Assembly: GCF_000576635.1 (NCBI RefSeq)
Contig: NZ_AVFL01000047.1
Coordinates: 1 to 36,975, forward strand
Origin: Skermanella stibiiresistens SB22
GTDB lineage: Bacteria; Pseudomonadota; Alphaproteobacteria; Azospirillales; Azospirillaceae
Reading direction: 5' to 3'
Length of the DNA: 36,975 nucleotides
A program made the translations under genes and the position numbers. This document shows positions 31,206 to 36,975 of the stretch, one piece after another (position 1 is the stretch's first letter; each line of letters starts with the position of its first letter). The notes under the pieces were generated by a model that had not been told where the DNA came from, made no database searches, and saw nothing but the letters and a program-made list of their open reading frames with translations.

Positions 31206-32288
31206 TCAGCATGGGGACCGGGTTTCGGGGATGAGGTTCCGGGTGGGTACGACCAGCGTCACGGCCGGACGCCCACTTGGATCGGGAACCAACTCGGCGC
31301 CGATCCGCTCGACGAGCGCGTCGACGATGTCGCTTGGGGGAAGGGCGTCACTGGCCGACCAGGAAGCGTTCCCGACATCCGCGACCCCGATCCTGAGTTC
31401 GACGACCCCGGCTGTCTGGTGGTGCCTGAGCCGGACCGTGATCGTGGCGCGCTCCTCCCCACCACTCCCCTCGACGAGGTCGAGCTGGGCGGAGATCAGC
31501 TCGTTGGCGATCAGCCCGAGGGACACGGCCGCGTCGACGTCGCACGTGAAAGGGTCGGCGTCGACCTCGATGGAGTCCTCGAACAGAGCCGCCAGCGCGG
31601 CGCCGGTCTCCCTCAGATGGCGGGCGAAGTCGATCACGCTCCAGTTGGCGAAGGTCTCCAATTGCTCGTGGATGCTCCCCAGCACGTTCACCGGTTGGCT
31701 GACGACGCTCAACCATTGGCGCATCGCTGGATCAAGGCGGCGCCGTTCCAGGTTGAGCAGGCTGATGATGGTCTGTAGGTTGTTGCGGACGCGGTGGTGG
31801 ATCTCGCGGATCAGGTCCTCGCGTTCGGCCAGGCGTTCCCCGAGCTCATGGTGCGCGCGGCCCAGGGCTTGTTCGGCCTCCACCCGCCGGGTGATGTCGG
31901 TTTGGTATCCGACGAAGAAGGCCAGGGTGCCCGCCGCGTCGAGGATGGGGCTGATGTGGATCTCGCTCCAGAAGGTCGAACCATCCTTGCGGTGGTTCAA
32001 CAGCGTGGCGGTGACCGGGCGGATCTCCTCGATCGCCAAGCCGATCATGGCGCTGACACTCCGATCGGTCTCCGATCCGGCCAGGAAGCGGCAGTTGCGC
32101 CCCAGCACCTCGTCGCGCCCGTGGCCGGTCAGGCGCAGGAAGGCGTCGTTGGCCAGGACGATCGGGTTGTCGGGTAGGCGTGGGTTCGTCAGCACCGTCG
32201 GCGTATGGGATTGACGAACCACCTCGACCAGAGGCCAAGCCTCCAGGCTGGGCTGGGCATTGTCGACTTGGGGCGGTTCGTCGTCCAT
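31206..32288 (-). CDS. LOV-domain (blue-light) HisKA_2-type sensor histidine kinase
   Basis: A 360-residue soluble protein. Residues about 22-135 form a LOV-type PAS domain: NDAFLRLTGHGRDEVLGRNC then RFLAG, with the photo-adduct Cys66 in the GRNCRFLA motif, NHRKDGSTFWSEIHISPI and a strand FFVGYQTDIT with the flavin-contact Gln. One of the two usual flavin-contact Asn residues is Ser (FWS). A linker helix leads to the HisKA_2 segment EDLIREIHHRVRNNLQTIIS with the phospho-acceptor His at 164/165. The C-terminal ATPase part keeps SLGLIANELIS but lacks the second Asn of the N-box and the DxGxG motif (it reads VADVGNASW), so autophosphorylation may be impaired. It faces a regulator gene 1.4 kb upstream. 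Light sensing is inferred from the Cys motif. Confidence 0.85.
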   Translation of the reverse strand: MDDEPPQVDNAQPSLEAWPLVEVVRQSHTPTVLTNPRLPDNPIVLANDAFLRLTGHGRDEVLGRNCRFLAGSETDRSVSAMIGLAIEEIRPVTATLLNHRKDGSTFWSEIHISPILDAAGTLAFFVGYQTDITRRVEAEQALGRAHHELGERLAEREDLIREIHHRVRNNLQTIISLLNLERRRLDPAMRQWLSVVSQPVNVLGSIHEQLETFANWSVIDFARHLRETGAALAALFEDSIEVDADPFTCDVDAAVSLGLIANELISAQLDLVEGSGGEERATITVRLRHHQTAGVVELRIGVADVGNASWSASDALPPSDIVDALVERIGAELVPDPSGRPAVTLVVPTRNLIPETRSPC

Positions 32289-32411
32289 GGCTTGCCAATC
32301 ATGCCGCTCGGGGTGTCATCACCAATGACAACAACACAACAGGCTGGAATGCGTCGCATGCTTTTATCAGCCACCGATAATGGAAGGCGCGGGAGCTTCG
32401 GTGACGATTCC

Positions 32412-32600
32412 TCATGTCAGCAACGCTCCACAGATGAAGGCGAGACCGGAGACGCCGGCGCCGATGGTGAAGCCAAACCATGCTCCATTGCGAAACGCCT
32501 GGTCCCGCTGTCGGCGCAGATCCCACACGAGATGCTCCTGACAGCGACGTTGGATCTCGCTGGCGCTTGGATGCGATCGTTGCCGGTTCGCCGTCACCAC
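32412..32600 (-). CDS. Small single-span membrane protein, hypothetical
   Basis: A 62-residue protein with a basic N-terminal half (RQRSHPSASEIQRRCQEHLV) and one C-terminal membrane span NGAWFGFTIGAGVSGLAFIC. Orientation by the positive-inside rule places the N-terminus in the cytoplasm. Two adjacent GTG codons (32600 and 32597) can start it; no strong ribosome-binding site distinguishes them. No family recognised. Confidence 0.45.
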   Translation of the reverse strand: MVTANRQRSHPSASEIQRRCQEHLVWDLRRQRDQAFRNGAWFGFTIGAGVSGLAFICGALLT

Positions 32601-32780
32601 TCATGCCCCACTGGAAGTTACCAACCGTGCCAGCGTGTCGATCACGGTTCGTCGGACGGGCGTGAAACGGAGCATCGGCGTGATGGTTTCACGGGGTGAC
32701 GCCATGGAACGCGCGGAAACATCCGCCAAGGCAACGGAGCGGCGGCAAGCCCGCTTCCTGGGAAGGGGTTCCCGCGTCGC

Positions 32781-33161
32781 CTACCGCGCGACGCGGGGCC
32801 ACAGCCACCAGATCAGCGCTCCCGCGGCCAGCAGCCAAACCGTCACTATGAAGACCATGCCCGCGCGGCTCATGGGCCTCCCCTCGGCCCTGGCGGCGGC
32901 GGCGAGATGCTCCGCCATCAGATCGGGGGGCACCAGCCGTGTGGCCACCATGATCGCGAGAGGTAACAGGATCACCTCATCCAAGTAGCCGACGACCGGG
33001 ATGAAGTCGGGGATCAGGTCGATGGGCGAGAGCGCGTAGGCGGCGATGGCCAGCGCGAACACCTTGGCGTACCAAGGGGTGCGTGGGTCGCGGGCGGCGA
33101 GCCAGAGGGCGTGGACATCCCGCCTGATCACCCGCGCCCATTCCTTGATCCGTCGTGGCAT
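32781..33161 (-). CDS. YkvA-family (DUF1232) membrane protein
   Basis: A 126-residue protein with the DUF1232 core: ALWLAARDPRTPWYAKVFAL followed by AIAAYALSPIDLIPDFIPVV and GYLDEVILLPLAIMVATRLV. The AYALSPIDLIPDFIPVxGYLDD signature is diagnostic. A second hydrophobic span GMVFIVTVWLLAAGALIWWL is present at the C-terminus. The function of the family is unknown; members are inner-membrane proteins. It is last in a row of three short minus-strand genes (33611 to 32781) with gaps of 27 and 9 bases, probably one transcript. Confidence 0.88.
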   Translation of the reverse strand: MPRRIKEWARVIRRDVHALWLAARDPRTPWYAKVFALAIAAYALSPIDLIPDFIPVVGYLDEVILLPLAIMVATRLVPPDLMAEHLAAAARAEGRPMSRAGMVFIVTVWLLAAGALIWWLWPRVAR

Positions 33162-33170
33162 CCGCTCCCC

Positions 33171-33365
33171 TCACGCGCCGCCGTGACGATGGACAATGGC
33201 GGCGCGTGAACCTTCCGCCCACGCGAGCGCCCTCGGATCCTCCTGGATGATGTCGAGGAACTCGTCACCATCATCGCCCATGTAGTCCCGGATCAGCCAG
33301 AAGAACTCCAGCTTGGCGAGCACACCGACCAGCGTGTCGGGCGGCGTGTCCAGGACCTCGCCCAT
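33171..33365 (-). CDS. Small hypothetical protein
   Basis: A 64-residue acidic protein: LVGVLAKLEFFWLIRDYMGD, DGDEFLDIIQEDPRALAWAE. It is mainly helical and lacks a signal peptide or span. It sits 9 bases before the YkvA gene and 27 bases after the 33393-33611 gene, so it is likely co-transcribed with both. The ribosome-binding site is weak. No family is recognised. Confidence 0.5.
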   Translation of the reverse strand: MGEVLDTPPDTLVGVLAKLEFFWLIRDYMGDDGDEFLDIIQEDPRALAWAEGSRAAIVHRHGGA

Positions 33366-33392
33366 GCCATTCCAGAGCCCATGGCGAGGCGG

Positions 33393-33611
33393 TCAACCCC
33401 GCCCACGACGATTGTCCCAGACGTCCGATGCCGGATCGTCGACCGGCATTTCCCGCAGGGCGCAGGCGCAAATCACATCGGCGCCGACGGCGAAGCTGTT
33501 CCACCGTTCACGGGTTAGTCGTTCCCCGAGCATGAGCAGGCGGCCAATCAAGTATTGACCCGCCGGACGCATCGCCACGGGCACGCGCCGCGCCCCTGAA
33601 CCATGATCCAT
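33393..33611 (-). CDS. Small hypothetical protein
   Basis: A 72-residue protein (AGQYLIGRLLMLGERLTRER; FAVGADVICACALREMPVDD) with a CAC motif in its middle helix and a basic C-terminus. The ATG at 33611 is preceded by GGAAGGGA at a somewhat long distance. It follows the LuxR-type regulator gene by 42 bases on the same strand, so it may belong to its transcript. No family recognised. Confidence 0.45.
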   Translation of the reverse strand: MDHGSGARRVPVAMRPAGQYLIGRLLMLGERLTRERWNSFAVGADVICACALREMPVDDPASDVWDNRRGRG

Positions 33612-33653
33612 GACATCCCACTCCCTTCCAAGCCTTGGCGACGGCCCCGCCGA

Positions 33654-34331
33654 TCAAGCGGAAACCGCCTGGAGGTGGCGGGCCGGCGTGGCGGCGGTCT
33701 CGGCGCCAAAGCCGTTGTTCATGGCCCAGATGGCGGCCTGGGTGCGGTTGTTGACGTCGAGCTTGCGCAGCAGCGTCTTCAGGTGGACCTTGATGGTCGC
33801 CTCGGTGATGCCGAGCCGGTTGGCGATGGCCTTGTTGCTGGCGCCGCCGACCAGCGACTGGAGGATCTCCCGCTCGCGTGTCGTCAGCCCCCGGACCCAG
33901 TTCGGCGGCGACGGCTGGCTGGTCATGTCCATCAGCATGGCGGCGAGGTTGGTCGGGAACACCTTCTCGCCCAGCATGATCAGGTGGAGTGACTGGACCA
34001 GCGCCTCGGGAGAGACGCTCTTGGTCAGGAAGCCGTCGGCGCCGCCAGCCATCGCCTGGCGCAGCAGGTCGACCGAGACGTCGTCGGCCAGCACGACGAT
34101 GCGGGCGGCGGGGTGGGCATCGCGGAGCCGCTGGAGGTCGGCCGCCTCCTTGATGGCCTGACCCGTGACCACCAAGGCCGGCGTGGCGCCGTCTGTGGCG
34201 GCGCCCTCGATCGCCAGATCCATCGTGTTGAACTCCGCGCCGACCGCGAACTGGGTGCCGGCCAGCAGTTGCTTCAGTCCCTCGCGGAACAGCCGGTTGG
34301 ATTCGATCAGAACGGTGCGGGTCGAGGTCAT
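33654..34331 (-). CDS. LuxR/NarL-type regulator with receiver domain lacking the usual phospho-Asp
   Basis: A 225-residue protein. Residues 5-120 have a receiver-like fold: TVLIESNRLFREGLKQLLAG, ARIVVLADDVSVDLLRQAMA and GGADGFLTKSVSPEALVQSL (with the conserved Lys). At the end of strand 3, where a phospho-accepting Asp is expected, the sequence reads TPALVVTGQAIKEA, with no Asp; the acidic pair at strand 1 is also altered (IESN). Residues 150-215 are a LuxR-type helix-turn-helix: GLTTREREILQSLVGGASNK, AIANRLGITEATIKVHLKTL. The chosen ATG at 34331 has GGAGAGA upstream; an upstream in-frame extension lacks homology. It probably binds DNA without classical phosphorylation. Confidence 0.85.
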   Translation of the reverse strand: MTSTRTVLIESNRLFREGLKQLLAGTQFAVGAEFNTMDLAIEGAATDGATPALVVTGQAIKEAADLQRLRDAHPAARIVVLADDVSVDLLRQAMAGGADGFLTKSVSPEALVQSLHLIMLGEKVFPTNLAAMLMDMTSQPSPPNWVRGLTTREREILQSLVGGASNKAIANRLGITEATIKVHLKTLLRKLDVNNRTQAAIWAMNNGFGAETAATPARHLQAVSA

Positions 34332-34974
34332 GGCGGGGTCTCTCCAAAAGCGGTGTTGATCGAACCTCGCCCAGGTCCGAACCGGTGGACCATGGCGCGT
34401 TCGACGTCGCGTTGGAGGGATACTGCCCGTAAAATCTTGAGCAATAAAGATAAAATTAATACTATATAAAGAGTAAATCGGCTTATGAGTTCCGCTTGAC
34501 CGGCATACGCCGCTTCGCCCCATCGGCGGCATCGGTTGGCTGGCGACGCCGTATCACGCCTCGACGTGTGGGTTTTGTGTGCGGAAGTTGAAAATCTCCG
34601 CTAGCCCCACCACGCGCTCCATGATCATCTCCCTGGAAGTTGTGACCAAAATGTCCTCGATCATGCCGTGGCCGATGAGGGTCCGGAGGATCTCACCCCA
34701 TGTGTCCTCGACCCAATCCAAACGCCCCATCGCTCATCTCCAGCCAATACAACGCTGAACCTAACAGGGACGGGTGAACGAACGGTTGAGGATCCATGCC
34801 GCGAACCGCCGTTCGCACACCGTTGGGGCTGGTGTCCTTATCCATGGGGGAAACGCGTTTCGCGTCGCGTTCCGCGAAGCGCCACGATCCATCAGGCCGT
34901 GAGCGTTTCCATCGGCTCTCATCAGGCTCCACGCTCATGGTATGGTTTGATCCGTGGACTGTTGATTGGGACGG
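34332..34974. other. Intergenic region, no firm gene
   Basis: 34430-34480 is AT-rich (ATAAAGATAAAATTAATACT; ATATAAAGAGTAAATCGG) and is the probable promoter region of the regulator gene. Between 34690 and 34940 a minus-strand frame (ESRWKRSRPDGSWRFAERDA) is open for 81 codons but has no ribosome-binding site; it contains a short palindromic repeat shared with 36046. I do not call it a gene. Confidence 0.4.
34855..34869. repeat. REP-like palindromic repeat GCGTTTCGCGTCGCG
   Basis: GCGTTTCGCGTCGCG at 34855-34869 and GCGTTTCGCATCGCG at 36046-36060 agree in 14 of 15 bases. Each continues into a partly inverted copy of itself (TTCCGCGAAGCG and AAATGCGA respectively), so both are short stem-loop units in non-coding DNA, 1.2 kb apart. 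They look like small interspersed palindromic elements. Confidence 0.4.
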
Positions 34975-35250
34975 ATGGGCATCGCCATGGGCATGAGCGC
35001 CTTCAAACTCTTTCTGATCCTCGCCGTCATTGGTGTCCTATTCCTGCCAACGCTGATCCGCCGATCACGAGGTGTGCCGATGATCCTGGAGCGGTTCAGG
35101 GCGCGTGCCTCCGGAGAGGACACCGCTGGGAATGGACACGCGGCCGCGTCACCATACATCTTTGGGCGGGCCGCCAGACCAAGCATGGCGGAACGTCTTG
35201 GCGCAACGTTGGCCCGTCTGAACAGCCGGGTAAGATCGTGGAGGGGATGA
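34975..35250 (+). CDS. Small membrane-anchored hypothetical protein
   Basis: A 91-residue protein with an N-terminal span (MSAFKLFLILAVIGVLFLPT) followed by IRRSRG, so it is anchored with a cytoplasmic basic tail that continues RFRARASGEDTAGNGHAAAS and ends in Arg-rich helices. I take the ATG at 34975, preceded by GGGACGG; a TTG at 34966 and a later ATG are alternatives. No domain recognised. The HD-GYP gene follows 145 bases downstream on the same strand. Confidence 0.55.
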   Translation: MGIAMGMSAFKLFLILAVIGVLFLPTLIRRSRGVPMILERFRARASGEDTAGNGHAAASPYIFGRAARPSMAERLGATLARLNSRVRSWRG

Positions 35251-35325
35251 ACGCCGGACATCCATTGGGATCCGCCACGATGTCCGAGAACAGCCGTCGA
35301 GGACCAAGCCGCGACGAACATCGCC

Positions 35326-35335
35326 TAGTTAACTA
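35326..35335. promoter_or_regulatory. Palindrome TAGTTAACTA upstream of the HD-GYP gene
   Basis: A perfect 10-base palindrome immediately followed by an AT-rich stretch (AATTTTTATTCGATAATGG) that could contain promoter hexamers, 60 bases upstream of the HD-GYP start. It could be an operator; no regulator can be named. Confidence 0.3.
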
Positions 35336-35395
35336 AATTTTTATTCGATAATGGATAGTTTCCCGGCGTGATAACCATCCCGGAGATGATCCGTC

Positions 35396-36004
35396 ATGCC
35401 AGCCACGTTGGTCGCCGAGCCCGATCTCCCATGCTTCGGGATCCCACAGGCCGAGGTCCTGTTCGGCGGGGGCGTCGACAGGGTGGGAGCGTACAACCAC
35501 GAGGTCGGCGACTTGGTGACCATCCTGTGCGGGCTGCTCGGCTTCGGCGCTGGGGAGACCGGGCGCTGGCGGGAGGCGGCCGCCCTCCACGACCTCGGCA
35601 AGCTCTGGATCCCGGCGGGGATCCCGCTCAAGCGGGGTTCCTTGGACCAGGACGAGGTGTCGATCATGCGGGATCACGTGGTTCTGGGCTACACGCGCCT
35701 GAGGCACCATGACCGCCTGGCTGCGGAGATGGCCCTGTACCATCACGAGAACCATGACGGCACCGGATACCCGTTCGGCCTCGCCGGCGAACACATTCCG
35801 GTGAGCGCCCGGGTGGTGCGGTTGTGCGACGTCTACGACGCGCTGCGCGCCGTCCGGCCTTACAAGAAGGGGATGTCCCACGAGGAGGCCATGGGGATCA
35901 TCCTGTTTGGCGACGACCGGATCCAACCTGGGATGTTCGATCCGGAGCTACTCCGCCTATTCGCGCTCCATCACCAGCGGTTCGCGGCGTGCCTTGACGG
36001 TTGA
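35396..36004 (+). CDS. HD-GYP domain protein, probable cyclic-di-GMP phosphodiesterase
   Basis: A 202-residue stand-alone HD-GYP domain. Metal ligands visible are His35 in YNHEVGDL, His65-Asp66 in AAALHDLGKLWIP, His94 in MRDHVVLGYTRL, His116/His117 in LYHHENHDGTGYPFGLAG, which contains the GYP motif, and Asp145 in RLCDVYDALRAVRPYKKGMS. This is the complete set for hydrolysis of c-di-GMP to pGpG/GMP. There is no receiver or sensor domain, so control must come from expression or a partner. The ATG has GGAGATG about 8 bases upstream. It lies among light- and PAS-type signalling genes, consistent with regulation of motility or biofilm. Confidence 0.88.
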   Translation: MPATLVAEPDLPCFGIPQAEVLFGGGVDRVGAYNHEVGDLVTILCGLLGFGAGETGRWREAAALHDLGKLWIPAGIPLKRGSLDQDEVSIMRDHVVLGYTRLRHHDRLAAEMALYHHENHDGTGYPFGLAGEHIPVSARVVRLCDVYDALRAVRPYKKGMSHEEAMGIILFGDDRIQPGMFDPELLRLFALHHQRFAACLDG

Positions 36005-36045
36005 CGCTCCCAACGACCGGATGCTTTGTTGGTTCCGAAGCGAAT

Positions 36046-36060
36046 GCGTTTCGCATCGCG
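36046..36060. repeat. REP-like palindromic repeat, second copy
   Basis: GCGTTTCGCATCGCG, matching the 34855-34869 unit at 14 of 15 bases, in the 36005-36566 intergenic stretch directly after the HD-GYP stop. No gene is supported in that stretch; a minus-strand frame there crosses the strong hairpin at 36232 and lacks motifs. Confidence 0.4.
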
Positions 36061-36231
36061 AAATGCGACGGACCAAACTGAGGCGCCTCAGTCACGGGCG
36101 CTGATCCGCGTCGCCATGAGATCACCCTCGGGGGCGATAACCCCCTCAAAAACTTTCAGGCCGTCCAAATACCTAACCTTTATGCGTATACCACTAGAAA
36201 ACTGTAATTTTATCGGAAATGTGCAAGAAGA

Positions 36232-36255
36232 AGGCCGCCTCACAGGAGGCGGCCT
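36232..36255. terminator. Strong hairpin AGGCCGCCTC-ACAG-GAGGCGGCCT
   Basis: A perfect 10-base-pair GC-rich stem with a 4-base loop. It lies between the HD-GYP gene and the broken GAF gene, which converge. It is preceded by GAAGA and followed by AAGTCTAG, so no U-tract follows on the plus strand. It resembles a bidirectional intrinsic terminator with a weak tail, or an mRNA-stabilising hairpin. Confidence 0.5.
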
Positions 36256-36566
36256 AAGTCTAGGGAGGAAACGCCCGAAGAGGCGTCGCGGCATCTCTAC
36301 CGCACTGCGCAAATTGCATTGGGGTGAACTTGGTTCCAGAGGAAATGGGGGCGGAAATGCCTGCATCCCTTTTTCCACGGCGCCGTCTGATTTCGGAGGG
36401 GCGTGCCATCGAGCATGGCGACCGGCTTCAGCGCGCTGAACGTCGAGCATGGTCGCGGGGAACCGCCCGCGGCATCGCGAGGATGGGCGGACCGGGCTTG
36501 ATGCCCACATCCGAGAGACAAACTTCGGGGCTCCTGGGACCGATCGCGTCGATCCGAGAGTCACAC

Positions 36567-36975
36567 TCATGGCAACAGAAAGCGCCGCGCCCGGCTCATC
36601 TCCAACTCGGCGATCGTCGCCTTGGCGAGAACAACCAGATCCTTCCGGTCGGTGTCTGGAAACAACGGTGGGGCTTCATCGATGATGCAGAAGGAGCCGA
36701 TCGCCTATTGTTTGTGGATCAGGGACGCGCCGGCGTAGAAGCGGATCCGGGGCGGCCCGATGACGAAAGGGTCGTCCATGAAACGCGGATCGACGCGCGT
36801 GCCCTCGACCACGAGAACCTGCCGCCGCTGGATGGTATGGACGCAGAAGGCGTGCTCGCGCGACGTCTCCCCAACATCCAAGCCAGCCTTGGCCTTGAAC
36901 CACAGGCGACTTTCGGCGACCAATGAAATGAAGGCGGTTGGAACCATGAAGCGCTGACGGGCGAATTCCACAAGT
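36567..36975 (-). pseudogene. GAF-domain protein, interrupted by an amber codon and cut by the window edge
   Basis: From the window edge the minus strand encodes VPTAFISLVAESRLWFKAKA, GLDVGETSREHAFCVHTI, VDPRFMDDPFVIGPPRIRFY and AGASLIHKQ, then TAG at 36705-36707, and in the same frame AIGSFCIIDEAPPLFPDTDR and KDLVVLAKATIAELEMSRA to TGA at 36567-36569. This is the typical GAF domain that precedes GGDEF or kinase domains (FISLV-x-RLWFKA-GLD...FC-H-I...DPRF...PPIRFYAG...AIGSFCIID). The TAG cuts the domain before its last strands. The 5' part lies outside the window. The frame ends soon after the GAF, so even without the TAG no output domain follows here. Confidence 0.72.

Noticed and set aside
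36088-36570. 160-residue minus-strand frame after the HD-GYP gene
   Set aside because: It runs through the strong hairpin at 36232-36255, has no ribosome-binding site or motif, and overlaps the end of the GAF frame.
6931-36707. Genome-wide reassignment of TAG as a sense codon, suggested by several in-frame ambers
   Set aside because: Conserved genes here end normally at TAG (the SDR gene at 23617, the Tn3 transposase at 4322), and another broken gene has TGA instead. Independent decay or errors explain the pattern better.

Overview
The window reads as accessory DNA, probably plasmid or chromid, from a GC-rich alphaproteobacterium of the Azospirillum/Rhodospirillales type. This placement is an inference from high GC3, HisKA_2-type sensory kinases, a PAS_5-type protein, DUF4214 secreted proteins and the mix of insertion sequences; no rRNA or core housekeeping gene is present to fix it. 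No tRNA and no CRISPR array were seen.

Layout. 1-1110: a small hypothetical pair on the minus strand and a decayed plus-strand gene. 1223-2991: a tight three-gene operon ending in a GIY-YIG (T5orf172-type) protein. 3027-6300: a mobile-element graveyard with an IS6 fragment, the 3' end of a Tn3 transposase with its 38-bp end, a block of iteron-like repeats and a broken IS5 transposase. 6514-13980: a very large exported SpvB/Tc-toxin/RHS protein whose C-terminal nuclease-like toxin domain is cut off by one in-frame amber codon. 14194-15810: an IS5 element set among gene fragments. 15845-20710: two large secreted Ca-repeat/DUF4214 proteins, one of them a class 3 lipase. 21216-24073: a LysR regulator divergent from a cupin - SDR - cyclophilin-like operon, whose last gene is frameshifted. 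24274-25619: a tandem array of zinc-motif 'HGGKT' proteins. 25720-26948: a translationally coupled pair ending in a Shedu-like PD-(D/E)XK nuclease. 27447-29554: gene remnants and small hypothetical genes, including a paralogous pair. 29560-30412: an intact IS427-type IS5 element with target duplication, separating a small gene from a perfect FNR/FixK box. 30573-36975: a signalling region with a PAS_5 gene (nonsense-interrupted), a LOV-domain histidine kinase, a YkvA-like protein, a LuxR-type regulator with an unusual receiver, a membrane protein, an HD-GYP protein and a broken GAF-domain gene at the edge.

How the genes work together. Three neighbourhoods could act against phage, plasmids or competitors: the T5orf172 operon, the Shedu-like pair and the RHS toxin. 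The right end looks like light, oxygen and c-di-GMP signalling. Several genes carry single inactivating changes beside mobile elements, so the segment appears to be under relaxed selection; sequencing error cannot be excluded for the single-base cases.
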